Of a stretch of 38,250 bases of DNA, positions 25,104 through 33,113 are shown piece after piece. Numbering within the stretch: the stretch's first letter is position 1; each line of letters begins with the position of its first letter. The position numbers and the translations under genes are program-made. Source of the DNA: Planctomycetota bacterium (lineage in GTDB: Bacteria > Planctomycetota > UBA1135 > GCA-002686595); the NCBI GenBank assembly GCA_002686945.1, contig NYYZ01000009.1, positions 1 to 38,250 of the forward strand, written 5' to 3'. The notes under the pieces are model-generated. The model saw only the letters and a list, made by a program, of their open reading frames with translations, did not search any database and was not told where the DNA came from.

Positions 25104-25334
25104 GGTGGGGTGCTCTTCAAGGGAGCCGCAGGCTCCATCATGCAACTCAGATCCCAGGATCCCAACCCCCATTCTTGAGACTCTCCAACTCTGCTTGCCT
25201 GTCGAGGGCTGGGGTCCTATCCTAGTTGGCTCGAAATCTAGGGAACCGCCCTTTGGAGCCTGATCTGTCGGGTTACAAAGTCGGAAATCACCTTGAAGGG
25301 AGACTCTTCGCGAGTCTCTGACCAATCAATCCCC
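25104..25334. other. Divergent intergenic region with a leader hairpin
   Basis: This 231-base stretch separates the transglutaminase-like gene from the thiolase and should hold both promoters. A perfect 7-bp hairpin, GAGACTC (25300-25306), loop TTCGC, GAGTCTC (25312-25318), lies 16 bases before the thiolase ATG and covers the only good Shine-Dalgarno-like sequence (AAGGGAG). A second copy of GAGACTCT is at 25177-25184. No clear -35/-10 pair was found. Confidence 0.4.
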
Positions 25335-26540
25335 ATGCCAAGCACCCCGACTCGACGGGTCGTGATCACTCACGCCCTGCGCACGCCCATCGGGCGTTAT
25401 CTAGGCGCCTTTGCGGATCTCTCCGCGGCGGACCTCGGTGCATCGGTTGTGAGCGACTTGATCGAGCGCTCCAAGCTTGATCCGTCTGCTGTTGCGCGCT
25501 TGTACTTCGGCAATGGCCGTCAGGCAGGCGGAGGTCCCAATCTGGCGCGACAGGTCGCCGTGCGTGGCGGCTTGGGCAGTGGATGCACTGCGATCACCGT
25601 CAACATGGCATGTGGTTCGGGCCTGGAGAGTATCGGCCAGGCTGCGGATTGGATTCGCTTGGGCCGCGCTCGCGCTGTGGTGGCCGGTGGCGCCGAGAGC
25701 ATGAGCGGTCTGCCCTTTATGCTGCCCGGGTTTCGACGCGGGTATCGTCTCGGCCATGGCCCCGTTGTGGATGCCATGTACAAGGACGGGTTTGTCTGCC
25801 CCCTGGCCGAGATGGTTATGGGTGAGACTGCCGAAAAACTGGCCAAGGAGCGTGGCATCGGCCGCGGCGAGCAGGACTCCTTTGCCCTCTCCAGTCAGCA
25901 GAAGGCTGGCGCAGCCATCGAAGCCAGGCGTTTTGAGGCAGAAATGTCCCCGGTGAAGGTGGTGGGGCGAAAGTCGACCACGGTGATTGAGGCAGACGAA
26001 CATCCTCGGCCTGATGCCACCCTTGAGGGTCTCGGCAAGCTTGCCACGGTCTTTGACAAGGATGCGGGTTCGGTCACCGCGGGCAACGCTTCCGGCATAA
26101 CGGATGGCGCTGCTGCCGTGCTCCTGATGGACGAGGAACTGGCCCAGAAGAACGGTCTCGAAGTCCTGGCCTATGTGGGCCAGAGTCGTGATGCCGGGGT
26201 CGATCCCACCATCATGGGCATTGGCCCGGTTCCCGCTGTGAGGAGTCTGAGTGAGGCCAATGGTCTGGGCGTGGAGGATTACGGACTGGTGGAACTCAAT
26301 GAGGCTTTCGCGGCTCAGGTCCTGGCCTGCAATCAAGAACTGGAAATCCCTATCGATCGCCTGAATGTCAACGGTGGTGCAATCGCTCTCGGCCACCCGA
26401 TTGGAGCCACAGGCTGTCGGATCGTGGTGACTCTCTTGCATGAGATGCAGCGTCGGGATGTGCAGCATGGATTGGCGACCCTCTGCATCAGCGGAGGCAT
26501 GGGTCTTGCCACTGCCTTTCACCGTCAACCGATGGACTGA
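25335..26540 (+). CDS. Acetyl-CoA acyltransferase (thiolase)
   Basis: The 401-residue thiolase has [14 protein letters not shown] at the N-terminus, nucleophile Cys in [41 protein letters not shown] and the second Cys in TLCISGGMG. All catalytic residues are present. It differs clearly from the thiolase at 7823-9004, so it is a paralogue rather than a recent copy. The next gene is a 3-hydroxyacyl-CoA dehydrogenase, giving the last two steps of beta-oxidation. The start at ATG 25335 fits the family; an in-frame TTG at 25293 would place a 7-bp hairpin inside the coding region. No strong Shine-Dalgarno sequence precedes the ATG. Confidence 0.9.
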   Translation: MPSTPTRRVVITHALRTPIGRYLGAFADLSAADLGASVVSDLIERSKLDPSAVARLYFGNGRQAGGGPNLARQVAVRGGLGSGCTAITVNMACGSGLESIGQAADWIRLGRARAVVAGGAESMSGLPFMLPGFRRGYRLGHGPVVDAMYKDGFVCPLAEMVMGETAEKLAKERGIGRGEQDSFALSSQQKAGAAIEARRFEAEMSPVKVVGRKSTTVIEADEHPRPDATLEGLGKLATVFDKDAGSVTAGNASGITDGAAAVLLMDEELAQKNGLEVLAYVGQSRDAGVDPTIMGIGPVPAVRSLSEANGLGVEDYGLVELNEAFAAQVLACNQELEIPIDRLNVNGGAIALGHPIGATGCRIVVTLLHEMQRRDVQHGLATLCISGGMGLATAFHRQPMD

Positions 26541-26599
26541 GCCCTTGCTCGATCCATGACACACTCAAACAATCACTAGGACCAAGGAAACAAGAAACC

Positions 26600-27493
26600 A
26601 TGAAGATCGAAAAAGTTGGCGTCGTTGGATGTGGTCTGATGGGCCACGGCATTGTTCAGGTCGCTGCCCAGGGCGGCTGCACTGTTGTCGCGTTGGAAAC
26701 TGAGCAGGCGTACTTGGACACTGGCCTCGGCCGCATTGAAAAGAGCATCGCCAAGCTGGCTTCCAAAGGCGTTGAAAAGGGCAAGATGAGCGAAGAAGAG
26801 GCCAAGGCGTGGGCTGCTACGGTCCAAGGTCGAATCACTGGCACTACTAACCGCGCGGACCTGGCTGATTGCGATCTGGTTGTGGAAGCAATCGTTGAAG
26901 ATCTGGGCGCCAAGAAAGAACTCTTCACGGCCCTGGGGGAGATCTGCAAGGCCGAAACCATCTTTGCTTCAAACACCAGCTCTTTCCCTGTGGCCGAAAT
27001 GGCGGAAGCCTCAGGACGGCCGGAGCGTTTTGTCGGTCTGCACTTCTTCAACCCGGTGCAACTCATGCGTCTGGTGGAGGTTGTTCGCACGGACAAGACC
27101 GATGAGGATGTCTATGCAGAAGCGCGCGCCTTTGGTGAGGCCTGCGGCAAGACGCCGGTCTCCTGCAAGGACACTCCTGGTTTCGTGGTGAATCGCTTGC
27201 TCGTGCCCTACATGGTGCAAGCAATCAACATGTTTGATCGTGGAGACGCCAGCGCCGCTGATATTGACGCGGCAATGCAATTGGGTTGCGGGCACCCCAT
27301 GGGGCCGCTGACCTTGACCGATTACGTGGGCCTTGATACGACACTTTCGATTCTTGAAGGATGGTGCGAGCGTTATCCAGACGAGCCTGCTTTTGGAATT
27401 CCGGAGTCACTGCGAACCAAGGTCGCAGAGGGCAAGCTGGGTCGCAAGACCGGCGAAGGCTATTACACCTGGGACGGAGACAAGCGTAGCTGA
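26600..27493 (+). CDS. 3-hydroxyacyl-CoA dehydrogenase (3-hydroxybutyryl-CoA dehydrogenase-like)
   Basis: The 297-residue protein has the Rossmann motif GCGLMG (Gly10, Gly12, Gly15), the catalytic His in LHFFNPVQLMRLVEV, the PGFVVNRLL hinge and GHPMGPLTLTDYVGLD in the C-terminal dimerisation domain. Length and layout are those of single-function 3-hydroxyacyl-CoA dehydrogenases, not of FadB-type fusions. It is a divergent paralogue of the gene at 9015. AAGGAA precedes the ATG. Its TGA stop overlaps the ATG of the secreted cyclophilin by one base (TGATG), so the two are coupled despite different compartments. Confidence 0.9.
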   Translation: MKIEKVGVVGCGLMGHGIVQVAAQGGCTVVALETEQAYLDTGLGRIEKSIAKLASKGVEKGKMSEEEAKAWAATVQGRITGTTNRADLADCDLVVEAIVEDLGAKKELFTALGEICKAETIFASNTSSFPVAEMAEASGRPERFVGLHFFNPVQLMRLVEVVRTDKTDEDVYAEARAFGEACGKTPVSCKDTPGFVVNRLLVPYMVQAINMFDRGDASAADIDAAMQLGCGHPMGPLTLTDYVGLDTTLSILEGWCERYPDEPAFGIPESLRTKVAEGKLGRKTGEGYYTWDGDKRS

Positions 27494-28455
27494 TGTTAGT
27501 TTCGATTCTGTTCTTGTTTGCGCCGATCTTCAGCCTGCAGGGTGAGTTGCCTGCGCAAGGTGAGACGCCTGTGGCGAACGCCGAGGATCCCGTGCGTTGG
27601 GTGGCGTCTGAGCTTTGGGTCGCTGATGCCGAGTTCGTGGTCAGTCTCACTATCACCGCCCCGGCGGATGGTATGCAGTTGCCCCTGTGGGCTTTGACTG
27701 GTGCGGCCTTTGATTTGAACGGCAAGGCTCTTGGGGAACGCCCCAAGGGCATGATTGCCCTCGCTCCGGGCCAGGTTGTCGAGACCCGTTTTGACTTGAC
27801 GGCGTCCATTGGCGCCCTGGCGCCCAAGGGGACCTTTACGCTTGCCTGCGCTATTCCTGGCAGCGGTGAGCCAATCGAAGTCTTGTCACCCCAGCCCTTG
27901 GCCAACAAGGTTGACTTCATGGAGATTCCAGTTTCTGAACTGGCGGGATTCGAAGTGATCATGTTGACCAACCGCGGAGCCATGTGGTTCGAGCTTTGGC
28001 CAGATGTGGCGCCTAATCATGTGCGCAACTTCTTGGACCTTTCCTCTAGTGGTTTCTACGACGGTTCTCATTTTCATCGGGTGGTTCCTGGCTTCATGAT
28101 TCAGGGTGGAGGCGCTCCGCCTGGGAAGACGGCTCCTCGCAAGGTCAAGGCCGAGTTCAATTCTCGCAAGCACGGAGCGGGGATCTTGTCCGCCGCACGT
28201 CTTGGCAACGACATCAACTCCGCTACCAGTCAGTTCTTCGTCATGCATCGCAACTACCCCAGTCTGAACGGCCGGTATTCGCCCTTTGGCAAGTTGAAGA
28301 GTGGCATGGAGGTAGTTGAGAAGATTGTGATCACCGGTGATCCTCGCTACTCCTCAAACACACCCCAGGGGTTTACTCCTACGACTCCTCAGAACATTTT
28401 GCGCGCAATTGTTGTGCGTGCTCAATCCACCGTCGGCGAGGACGGTGACAAATAA
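27493..28455 (+). CDS. Exported cyclophilin-type peptidyl-prolyl isomerase
   Basis: The 320-residue protein starts with a signal-peptide-like segment (LVSILFLFAPIFSL). An N-terminal domain of about 120 beta-rich residues has no family I recognise. The C-terminal part (about 150-310) is a cyclophilin domain with FYDGSHFHRVVPGFMIQGGG and SQFFVMH, so the active-site Arg (FHRV) and the QFF strand are present. It would assist proline isomerisation in folding of envelope proteins. It begins on the stop of the hydroxyacyl-CoA dehydrogenase gene and is followed by a cytoplasmic cyclophilin. Confidence 0.88.
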   Translation: MLVSILFLFAPIFSLQGELPAQGETPVANAEDPVRWVASELWVADAEFVVSLTITAPADGMQLPLWALTGAAFDLNGKALGERPKGMIALAPGQVVETRFDLTASIGALAPKGTFTLACAIPGSGEPIEVLSPQPLANKVDFMEIPVSELAGFEVIMLTNRGAMWFELWPDVAPNHVRNFLDLSSSGFYDGSHFHRVVPGFMIQGGGAPPGKTAPRKVKAEFNSRKHGAGILSAARLGNDINSATSQFFVMHRNYPSLNGRYSPFGKLKSGMEVVEKIVITGDPRYSSNTPQGFTPTTPQNILRAIVVRAQSTVGEDGDK

Positions 28456-28464
28456 CCCCCCCCT

Positions 28465-28483
28465 GCGCTGTCCAAGACAGCGC
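28465..28483 (+). promoter_or_regulatory. Hairpin between the two cyclophilin genes
   Basis: GCGCTGT, loop CCAAG, ACAGCGC is a perfect 7-bp stem 24 bases before the second cyclophilin ATG. There is no T-tract after it, so it is unlikely to terminate transcription. An RNA-processing or stability element between two genes whose products are needed at different levels is a reasonable reading. Confidence 0.4.
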
Positions 28484-28506
28484 GTAACCAACACAGAGAG
28501 AAAACC

Positions 28507-29022
28507 ATGAGCGATACAAGCAATACACGGGTTCGTCTTGAGACCTGCCACGGTGACATGCTGATCGAGTTCTTCCCTGAGCTTGCCCCCAAGCATGTGG
28601 AAAATTTCATTAGCCTGACCCAGAGCGGTTTTTACGACGGCACCAAGTTTCACCGGGTGATTCCCGGGTTCATGATTCAGGGTGGCGATCCCAACACCAA
28701 GAGTCCCGAAGGTCCCGCGAATCGCTGGGGTACCGGCGGCCCGGGGCATAGTGTGGATGCGGAGTTCAACGACAAGCCCCATGTGAAAGGCATCTTGTCC
28801 ATGGCTCGTTCACAGGATCCCAATTCCGCTGGCAGTCAGTTCTTCGTAGTGCACGGTGAAGCGAGTTTCCTAGACAACAACTACACGGTCTTCGGTCAGG
28901 TGGTAGATGGTCTTGAAGCCCTTGACGCTATCGTGGCGGGCGAGTGCAAGCCCGGCGGTGAGGGTTCTTCTCCGGTCGAGCCCGTGGAAATCACCAAGGC
29001 CCAGGTAATTGGCGCGGAGTGA
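28507..29022 (+). CDS. Cytoplasmic cyclophilin-type peptidyl-prolyl isomerase
   Basis: The 171-residue protein is a single cyclophilin domain with no signal peptide. Landmarks are HVENFISLTQSGFYDGTKFHRVIPGF interrupted only by normal variation, MIQGGDP, GILSMARS, SAGSQFFVVHG and NYTVFGQVVDGLEALD. The active-site Arg (FHRV), Phe (SQFF) and the VFG strand are all in place. It is about 50 bases after the exported cyclophilin. Its stop overlaps the start of the enoyl-CoA hydratase gene by TGATG, so it is embedded in the acyl-CoA operon. Confidence 0.92.
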   Translation: MSDTSNTRVRLETCHGDMLIEFFPELAPKHVENFISLTQSGFYDGTKFHRVIPGFMIQGGDPNTKSPEGPANRWGTGGPGHSVDAEFNDKPHVKGILSMARSQDPNSAGSQFFVVHGEASFLDNNYTVFGQVVDGLEALDAIVAGECKPGGEGSSPVEPVEITKAQVIGAE

Positions 29023-29813
29023 TGATGGATCTCACCAATCTGCTTTACCAGGTCGAGGGTGGCGTGGCCACCGTAACGGTAAACCGGCCCGACAAGCTGA
29101 ACGCCCTGAACCACCAGACTCTTCAGGAGTTGGGCCAGGTGTTTGACGCAGTGCGCGATGATGACGACGTGCGCGTGCTGTTGGTCACAGGTTCCGGTGA
29201 GAAGGCCTTCGTGGCTGGAGCGGATATTTCAGAGCTGCTTGCGGTTGCGGGCAACAGTGATGGGGCCGCGGCTCTGGCAGGCTTTGGTCAGTCGATTTTC
29301 CGCAAGCTTGACGAGCTCGGCAAGCCCTCGGTCGCAATGGTCAATGGCTTTGCTCTGGGTGGTGGTTGCGAGCTGGCCTTGGCCTGCACCTTGCGTACTG
29401 CCAGCGAAACGGCAGTTCTGGGTCTGCCTGAAGTCAGTCTCGGGATCATTCCCGGTTATGGTGGATCCCAACGCCTGGCACGTATCGCCGGTCCGGGCGT
29501 GGCTCGCGAGTGGATTCTGACCGGGGACATGATCCCGGCTACGGAAGCCCATCGAGTGGGTGTAGTCAACCGCATGTTCGTGCAGGAAGAACTCAAGGAG
29601 GGTACCATGAAAATGATCAACTCCATTCTGAAGAAGGGCCCCTTGGCCCTCAGGTTCGGCATTGAAGCGGTATTGCGCGGTTGGGACATGAGTCAGGCCG
29701 AGGGTGAAGCGATGGAAACCGAGTACTTCGGCAAGGCCGCGGTGACCGACGACATGAAAGAGGGCATGGCAGCCTTCCTTGAGAAGAGGAAACCCGCTTT
29801 TACGGGTAAGTGA
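29022..29813 (+). CDS. Enoyl-CoA hydratase (crotonase)
   Basis: The 263-residue protein is a crotonase-fold enzyme. It has VNRPDKLNALN, the oxyanion-hole segment KAFVAGADISEL, GFALGGGCELALAC with the first catalytic Glu, and GLPEVSLGIIPGYGG with the second. Two catalytic Glu residues mark true hydratases, which add water to crotonyl-CoA to give 3-hydroxybutyryl-CoA. Together with the dehydrogenases and thiolases here it completes the C4 beta-oxidation spiral. Start choice is open: ATG 29022 overlaps the cyclophilin stop, while ATG 29025 has better spacing to the GGAG at 29016-29019. A GTG at 29019 is a third option. Confidence 0.92.
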   Translation: MMDLTNLLYQVEGGVATVTVNRPDKLNALNHQTLQELGQVFDAVRDDDDVRVLLVTGSGEKAFVAGADISELLAVAGNSDGAAALAGFGQSIFRKLDELGKPSVAMVNGFALGGGCELALACTLRTASETAVLGLPEVSLGIIPGYGGSQRLARIAGPGVAREWILTGDMIPATEAHRVGVVNRMFVQEELKEGTMKMINSILKKGPLALRFGIEAVLRGWDMSQAEGEAMETEYFGKAAVTDDMKEGMAAFLEKRKPAFTGK

Positions 29814-29867
29814 CATGCGGGAGGCTTGTGCCTTCCATTCAATTAGTAGCGAGCAGAGCAGAATACA

Positions 29868-31073
29868 ATGACCCACGATATTGTGATCGTCGGCGGGGCG
29901 CGGACCCCCATGGCCGAATACATAGGAACGCCAGGTTTTGGCAAGTTCAAGAATCTCTCGGCCATAGAGCTGGGTGCTCACGCGGCTGTGGCAGCTCTGG
30001 AGCGCAGCGAGGTTGCTCCTGAGACCATCGACCATGTGGTCTTTGGCAATGTGCTCCAGAGTTCTGTGGACGCGCTCTACGGTGCGCGGCACATCGGTCT
30101 CAAGGCTGGCGTACCTGTGCCTGTGCCTGCATTGACGGTCAATCGTCTGTGCGGATCCGGTATCCAGAGCATTGTCAACGCGGCCCAGATGATTCAACTG
30201 GGCGAGGCAACTACAGCCCTGGCGGGGGGGACTGAGAACATGTCCCAGGCGCCTTATGTGCTGTACGGTGCCCGCGAAGGCTTCCGTTTTGGAAAGGCTC
30301 CAGAGATGCAGGATTCGCTCTTTGCCAGTCTGCATGATCCCTATGCGGACTCGTTCATGGCTCAGACTGCCGAGGCCATTGCCAGGCGCCTTTCGATTTC
30401 TCGTGAGGAACAGGACGCTTATGCCCTGCGCAGTCATGAATTGGGCGCTGCTGCTGTTCAGGAAGGACGCTTCGCCGAGGAGATTGCGCCGGTCGTGATT
30501 CCCTCACGCAAGGGCGATTTGATTGTGGACACGGACGATCACATTCGCCCCGACACCACCATCGAAGGCCTTTCCAGGTTGCGTGCGGCCTTTGGCAAGG
30601 AAGGCACCGTTACAGCCGGCAACGCCAGCGGCATAGTGGATGGGGCCGCCGCAGTGGTTGTCACCACGGATGAGCACGCGCGCTCCCAGGGTTTGAATAC
30701 TCTGGCGGTGATTCGTGGCTGGAGTTATGTGGGCGTTGATCCCAAAGAGATGGGAATCGGGCCCGTACCTGCGATTCAAAAATTGATGGAGCAGAGCGGC
30801 ATCGCCCTGGACCAGGTGGATCGTATCGAGATCAATGAGGCCTTCAGTGCCCAGTACCTTGGTTGCGAGAAGGAACTCGAACTGGACCGGGATCGTTGTA
30901 ATGTCAATGGAGGCGCGATCAGTCTCGGTCACCCCTTGGGTGCCACCGGCACGCGCCTGGTCTTGAGCCTTGCCTTGGAACTCGGTCGCAGCAAGAAGCG
31001 CTACGGCGTGGCCTCCGCCTGTATCGGTGGAGGTCAGGGCATTGCCATGTTGATCGAAAATACGGCGCTCTAG
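29868..31073 (+). CDS. Acetyl-CoA acetyltransferase (thiolase)
   Basis: This is the third thiolase of the window, 401 residues. It has IVIVGGARTPMAEY, the nucleophile Cys in VNRLCGSGIQS, GTENMSQAPY, GNASGIVDGAAAV, NEAFSAQYL, GHPLGATGTR and the second Cys in SACIGGGQG. The N-terminal ARTPMAEY with an inserted GTPGFGKFKN loop and the NRLCGSG form set it apart from the other two copies. It follows the enoyl-CoA hydratase by 54 bases and precedes the aconitase-like gene by 13. Substrate range cannot be read from sequence; acetoacetyl-CoA or another 3-oxoacyl-CoA is expected. Confidence 0.9.
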   Translation: MTHDIVIVGGARTPMAEYIGTPGFGKFKNLSAIELGAHAAVAALERSEVAPETIDHVVFGNVLQSSVDALYGARHIGLKAGVPVPVPALTVNRLCGSGIQSIVNAAQMIQLGEATTALAGGTENMSQAPYVLYGAREGFRFGKAPEMQDSLFASLHDPYADSFMAQTAEAIARRLSISREEQDAYALRSHELGAAAVQEGRFAEEIAPVVIPSRKGDLIVDTDDHIRPDTTIEGLSRLRAAFGKEGTVTAGNASGIVDGAAAVVVTTDEHARSQGLNTLAVIRGWSYVGVDPKEMGIGPVPAIQKLMEQSGIALDQVDRIEINEAFSAQYLGCEKELELDRDRCNVNGGAISLGHPLGATGTRLVLSLALELGRSKKRYGVASACIGGGQGIAMLIENTAL

Positions 31074-31086
31074 GAAGAACAACCTC

Positions 31087-33093
31087 GTGAATCCCTTGAT
31101 CCACAATACCGCCGAGGGCGGGCGCGTAGTCCGTTTGTCTCCGGGTAAGCGCATCCTCTTCCTGACCCGGGACCCGGAGGTGATCCGTGCCCAGTTGCGT
31201 GGGGAAGTGGACCTCCGTATGGAGGATGTGGATCCTGCGGACCTTCTCGATGACATCAACACGGACACAATGACCCCCGCCTGGGTCTGTTTCCGCCACC
31301 GTCCCAAGGACCTGGCCCTCGAAGCCTATGCGGGTTTGCTTGACGATCAGGGGCAGCGAGTCTTCGAAACCCGCGCCCTCATGGACGGCAATTTTGAGGT
31401 GATCGTCTCGGGTCACCGCAAGGGAACCGGCTCCAGTCGCGAGACAGCGCCCCAGGCTGAACGCTGGAGCGGCATTCGTTTGGTGATCGCCGCTTCCTTT
31501 GCGCCGATTCATGAGCGCAACAACCTGAATCTGGGTCAGTTGATGGGGGGCTATGACCTCCTGCGCCAACTACAGGCTGGCCAGGACATTCCCTTGGACC
31601 AGATCACGGGTCACCACGACCCGGTGACCCGGGCGATGCTGGAAGCCGGGGGCCTCTTTCCCTTTGCTGCCAAGTTCCGTTCAGAAGAGGTGATCGTGCC
31701 GGCTCCCAGCACAGCCTCACGCCCCATGAACATTGCCGAGAAGATTCTTGCAGCCAAGTTGGTGGGGCGCGGGGACGATCAAGCGGTGCAGCCAGGGGAC
31801 ATGTGCCTGGTCAATGTGGATGGGGGCTATAGCCATGAGTTCACCACGGCTCAGGTACATCATTTCCTGGAAGAGGAATACGGCCCGGACTATGTCGTGG
31901 TCAATCCCGGCAAGTTTGCCATCTTCGAGGACCACCTGCTCTACGCTACTGGTGTCGCGCGCATGCGCCCCTTCGAGGCTCAGATCCAGACTCTGCGTGA
32001 CCTGCAGAACGAGTTCCAACAGCACTCCGGTGTACGGGACTACTCGGCCAAGGATGGAGTCAGCCCCGGGATCTGCCACGAGGTTGCACGGGAGAAATTC
32101 ATCGATCCAGGCGATTTCATTCAGGCCACTGACAGTCACACCTGCATGGGCGGTGGTTCGAATGCTCTGACCTGGGGCGTGGGCGCCACCGAATACGCCG
32201 GACTGATTCATTCTGGATTCACATGCGTACAGGTTCCTGAATCAATCCGCTTTGAACTGGTGGGCGCACTCGATCCGGGCTGCACCGCCAAGGATGTGAT
32301 GCTTGAGATCCTGAACACTTACGCCAAGGACGAAGACACCCTGAACCGGATGATGGAGTTCGGCGGCCCGGGGCTTGACTCTCTCTCCCCGGATGAACGG
32401 GCTACCCTTTGCAACATGGCCACCGAGTGCAGCGCCCGTTCCGGCGTGTGCGAAGGGGATCGTGCCCTAGCCGAATGGATCGTCAAGAAGCGCGAAGGCT
32501 TGACCATCGAGCAGGTGGAAGCCATGTTTGTGTATCCTGATGCCGGCGCCACTTATGCGGGGGGTGTGCATACCCTTGATCTCAGTGACATTCGCCCCAT
32601 GGTTGCAGAACCAGGCGACCCCACCTATGGCAAGCAGATCGAGCAATTGGCCATCGTGCCCATCGATATCGCCTACGGAGGCTCGTGCACCGCGGGGAAA
32701 GAAGATGACTTCGATTTCTATGCCCGCGTGCTTCAGGATGCGCTTCAGCACGGCCGCAGGGTCGCCGATGGTGTGCGCATGTATGTGCAGTACGGGTCAG
32801 AAGGCGTGCGGGACTATGCCCTGGCCAAGGGATATGACTCGATCTTCCAATCCGCAGGAGTGGAGATCATCTCCCCGGGCTGCGGAGCCTGCATAGGCTG
32901 TGGCCCCGGTGTCTCGGATAATGCCGAGCAGACCACCGTCAGTGCCATCAACCGGAACTTCAGTGGGCGCAGCGGTCCTGGACGCCTTTATCTGGCTTCC
33001 CCCCTGACCGTTGCAGCGTCAGCCGTGATGGGTCATATTGCTTCCTATCGTCCGGGTATGTTTGCCCCGACCACCGCCTCATCCGAGGCCTGA
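31087..33093 (+). CDS. Aconitase-superfamily hydro-lyase with N-terminal swivel domain (fused LeuD-LeuC type)
   Basis: The 668-residue protein combines both parts of an isopropylmalate/homoaconitate isomerase in one chain, in reversed order. The swivel (LeuD-like) domain comes first: DDINTDTMTP at about 55-64 and SGHRKGTGSSRETAP at about 108-122. The catalytic (LeuC-like) domain follows from about 214: DSHTCMGGGSNAL, and three 4Fe-4S ligands in YGGSCTAGKEDD (Cys534) and PGCGACIGCG (Cys599, Cys602). Swivel-first order is known from AcnB; LeuC/LeuD are normally separate and AcnA has the swivel last. The start at 31087 is GTG. The next gene is a LeuB-type dehydrogenase, which points to 3-isopropylmalate or a related 2-hydroxy-diacid rather than citrate. 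Confidence 0.85.
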   Translation: MNPLIHNTAEGGRVVRLSPGKRILFLTRDPEVIRAQLRGEVDLRMEDVDPADLLDDINTDTMTPAWVCFRHRPKDLALEAYAGLLDDQGQRVFETRALMDGNFEVIVSGHRKGTGSSRETAPQAERWSGIRLVIAASFAPIHERNNLNLGQLMGGYDLLRQLQAGQDIPLDQITGHHDPVTRAMLEAGGLFPFAAKFRSEEVIVPAPSTASRPMNIAEKILAAKLVGRGDDQAVQPGDMCLVNVDGGYSHEFTTAQVHHFLEEEYGPDYVVVNPGKFAIFEDHLLYATGVARMRPFEAQIQTLRDLQNEFQQHSGVRDYSAKDGVSPGICHEVAREKFIDPGDFIQATDSHTCMGGGSNALTWGVGATEYAGLIHSGFTCVQVPESIRFELVGALDPGCTAKDVMLEILNTYAKDEDTLNRMMEFGGPGLDSLSPDERATLCNMATECSARSGVCEGDRALAEWIVKKREGLTIEQVEAMFVYPDAGATYAGGVHTLDLSDIRPMVAEPGDPTYGKQIEQLAIVPIDIAYGGSCTAGKEDDFDFYARVLQDALQHGRRVADGVRMYVQYGSEGVRDYALAKGYDSIFQSAGVEIISPGCGACIGCGPGVSDNAEQTTVSAINRNFSGRSGPGRLYLASPLTVAASAVMGHIASYRPGMFAPTTASSEA

Positions 33094-33113
33094 ATCACTA
33101 GCAGAGAATCTTC

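Noticed and set aside
25293..25334. TTG start at 25293 for the second thiolase
   Set aside because: The added 14 residues are unlike thiolases and would place the 7-bp hairpin in the coding region; ATG 25335 fits the family.
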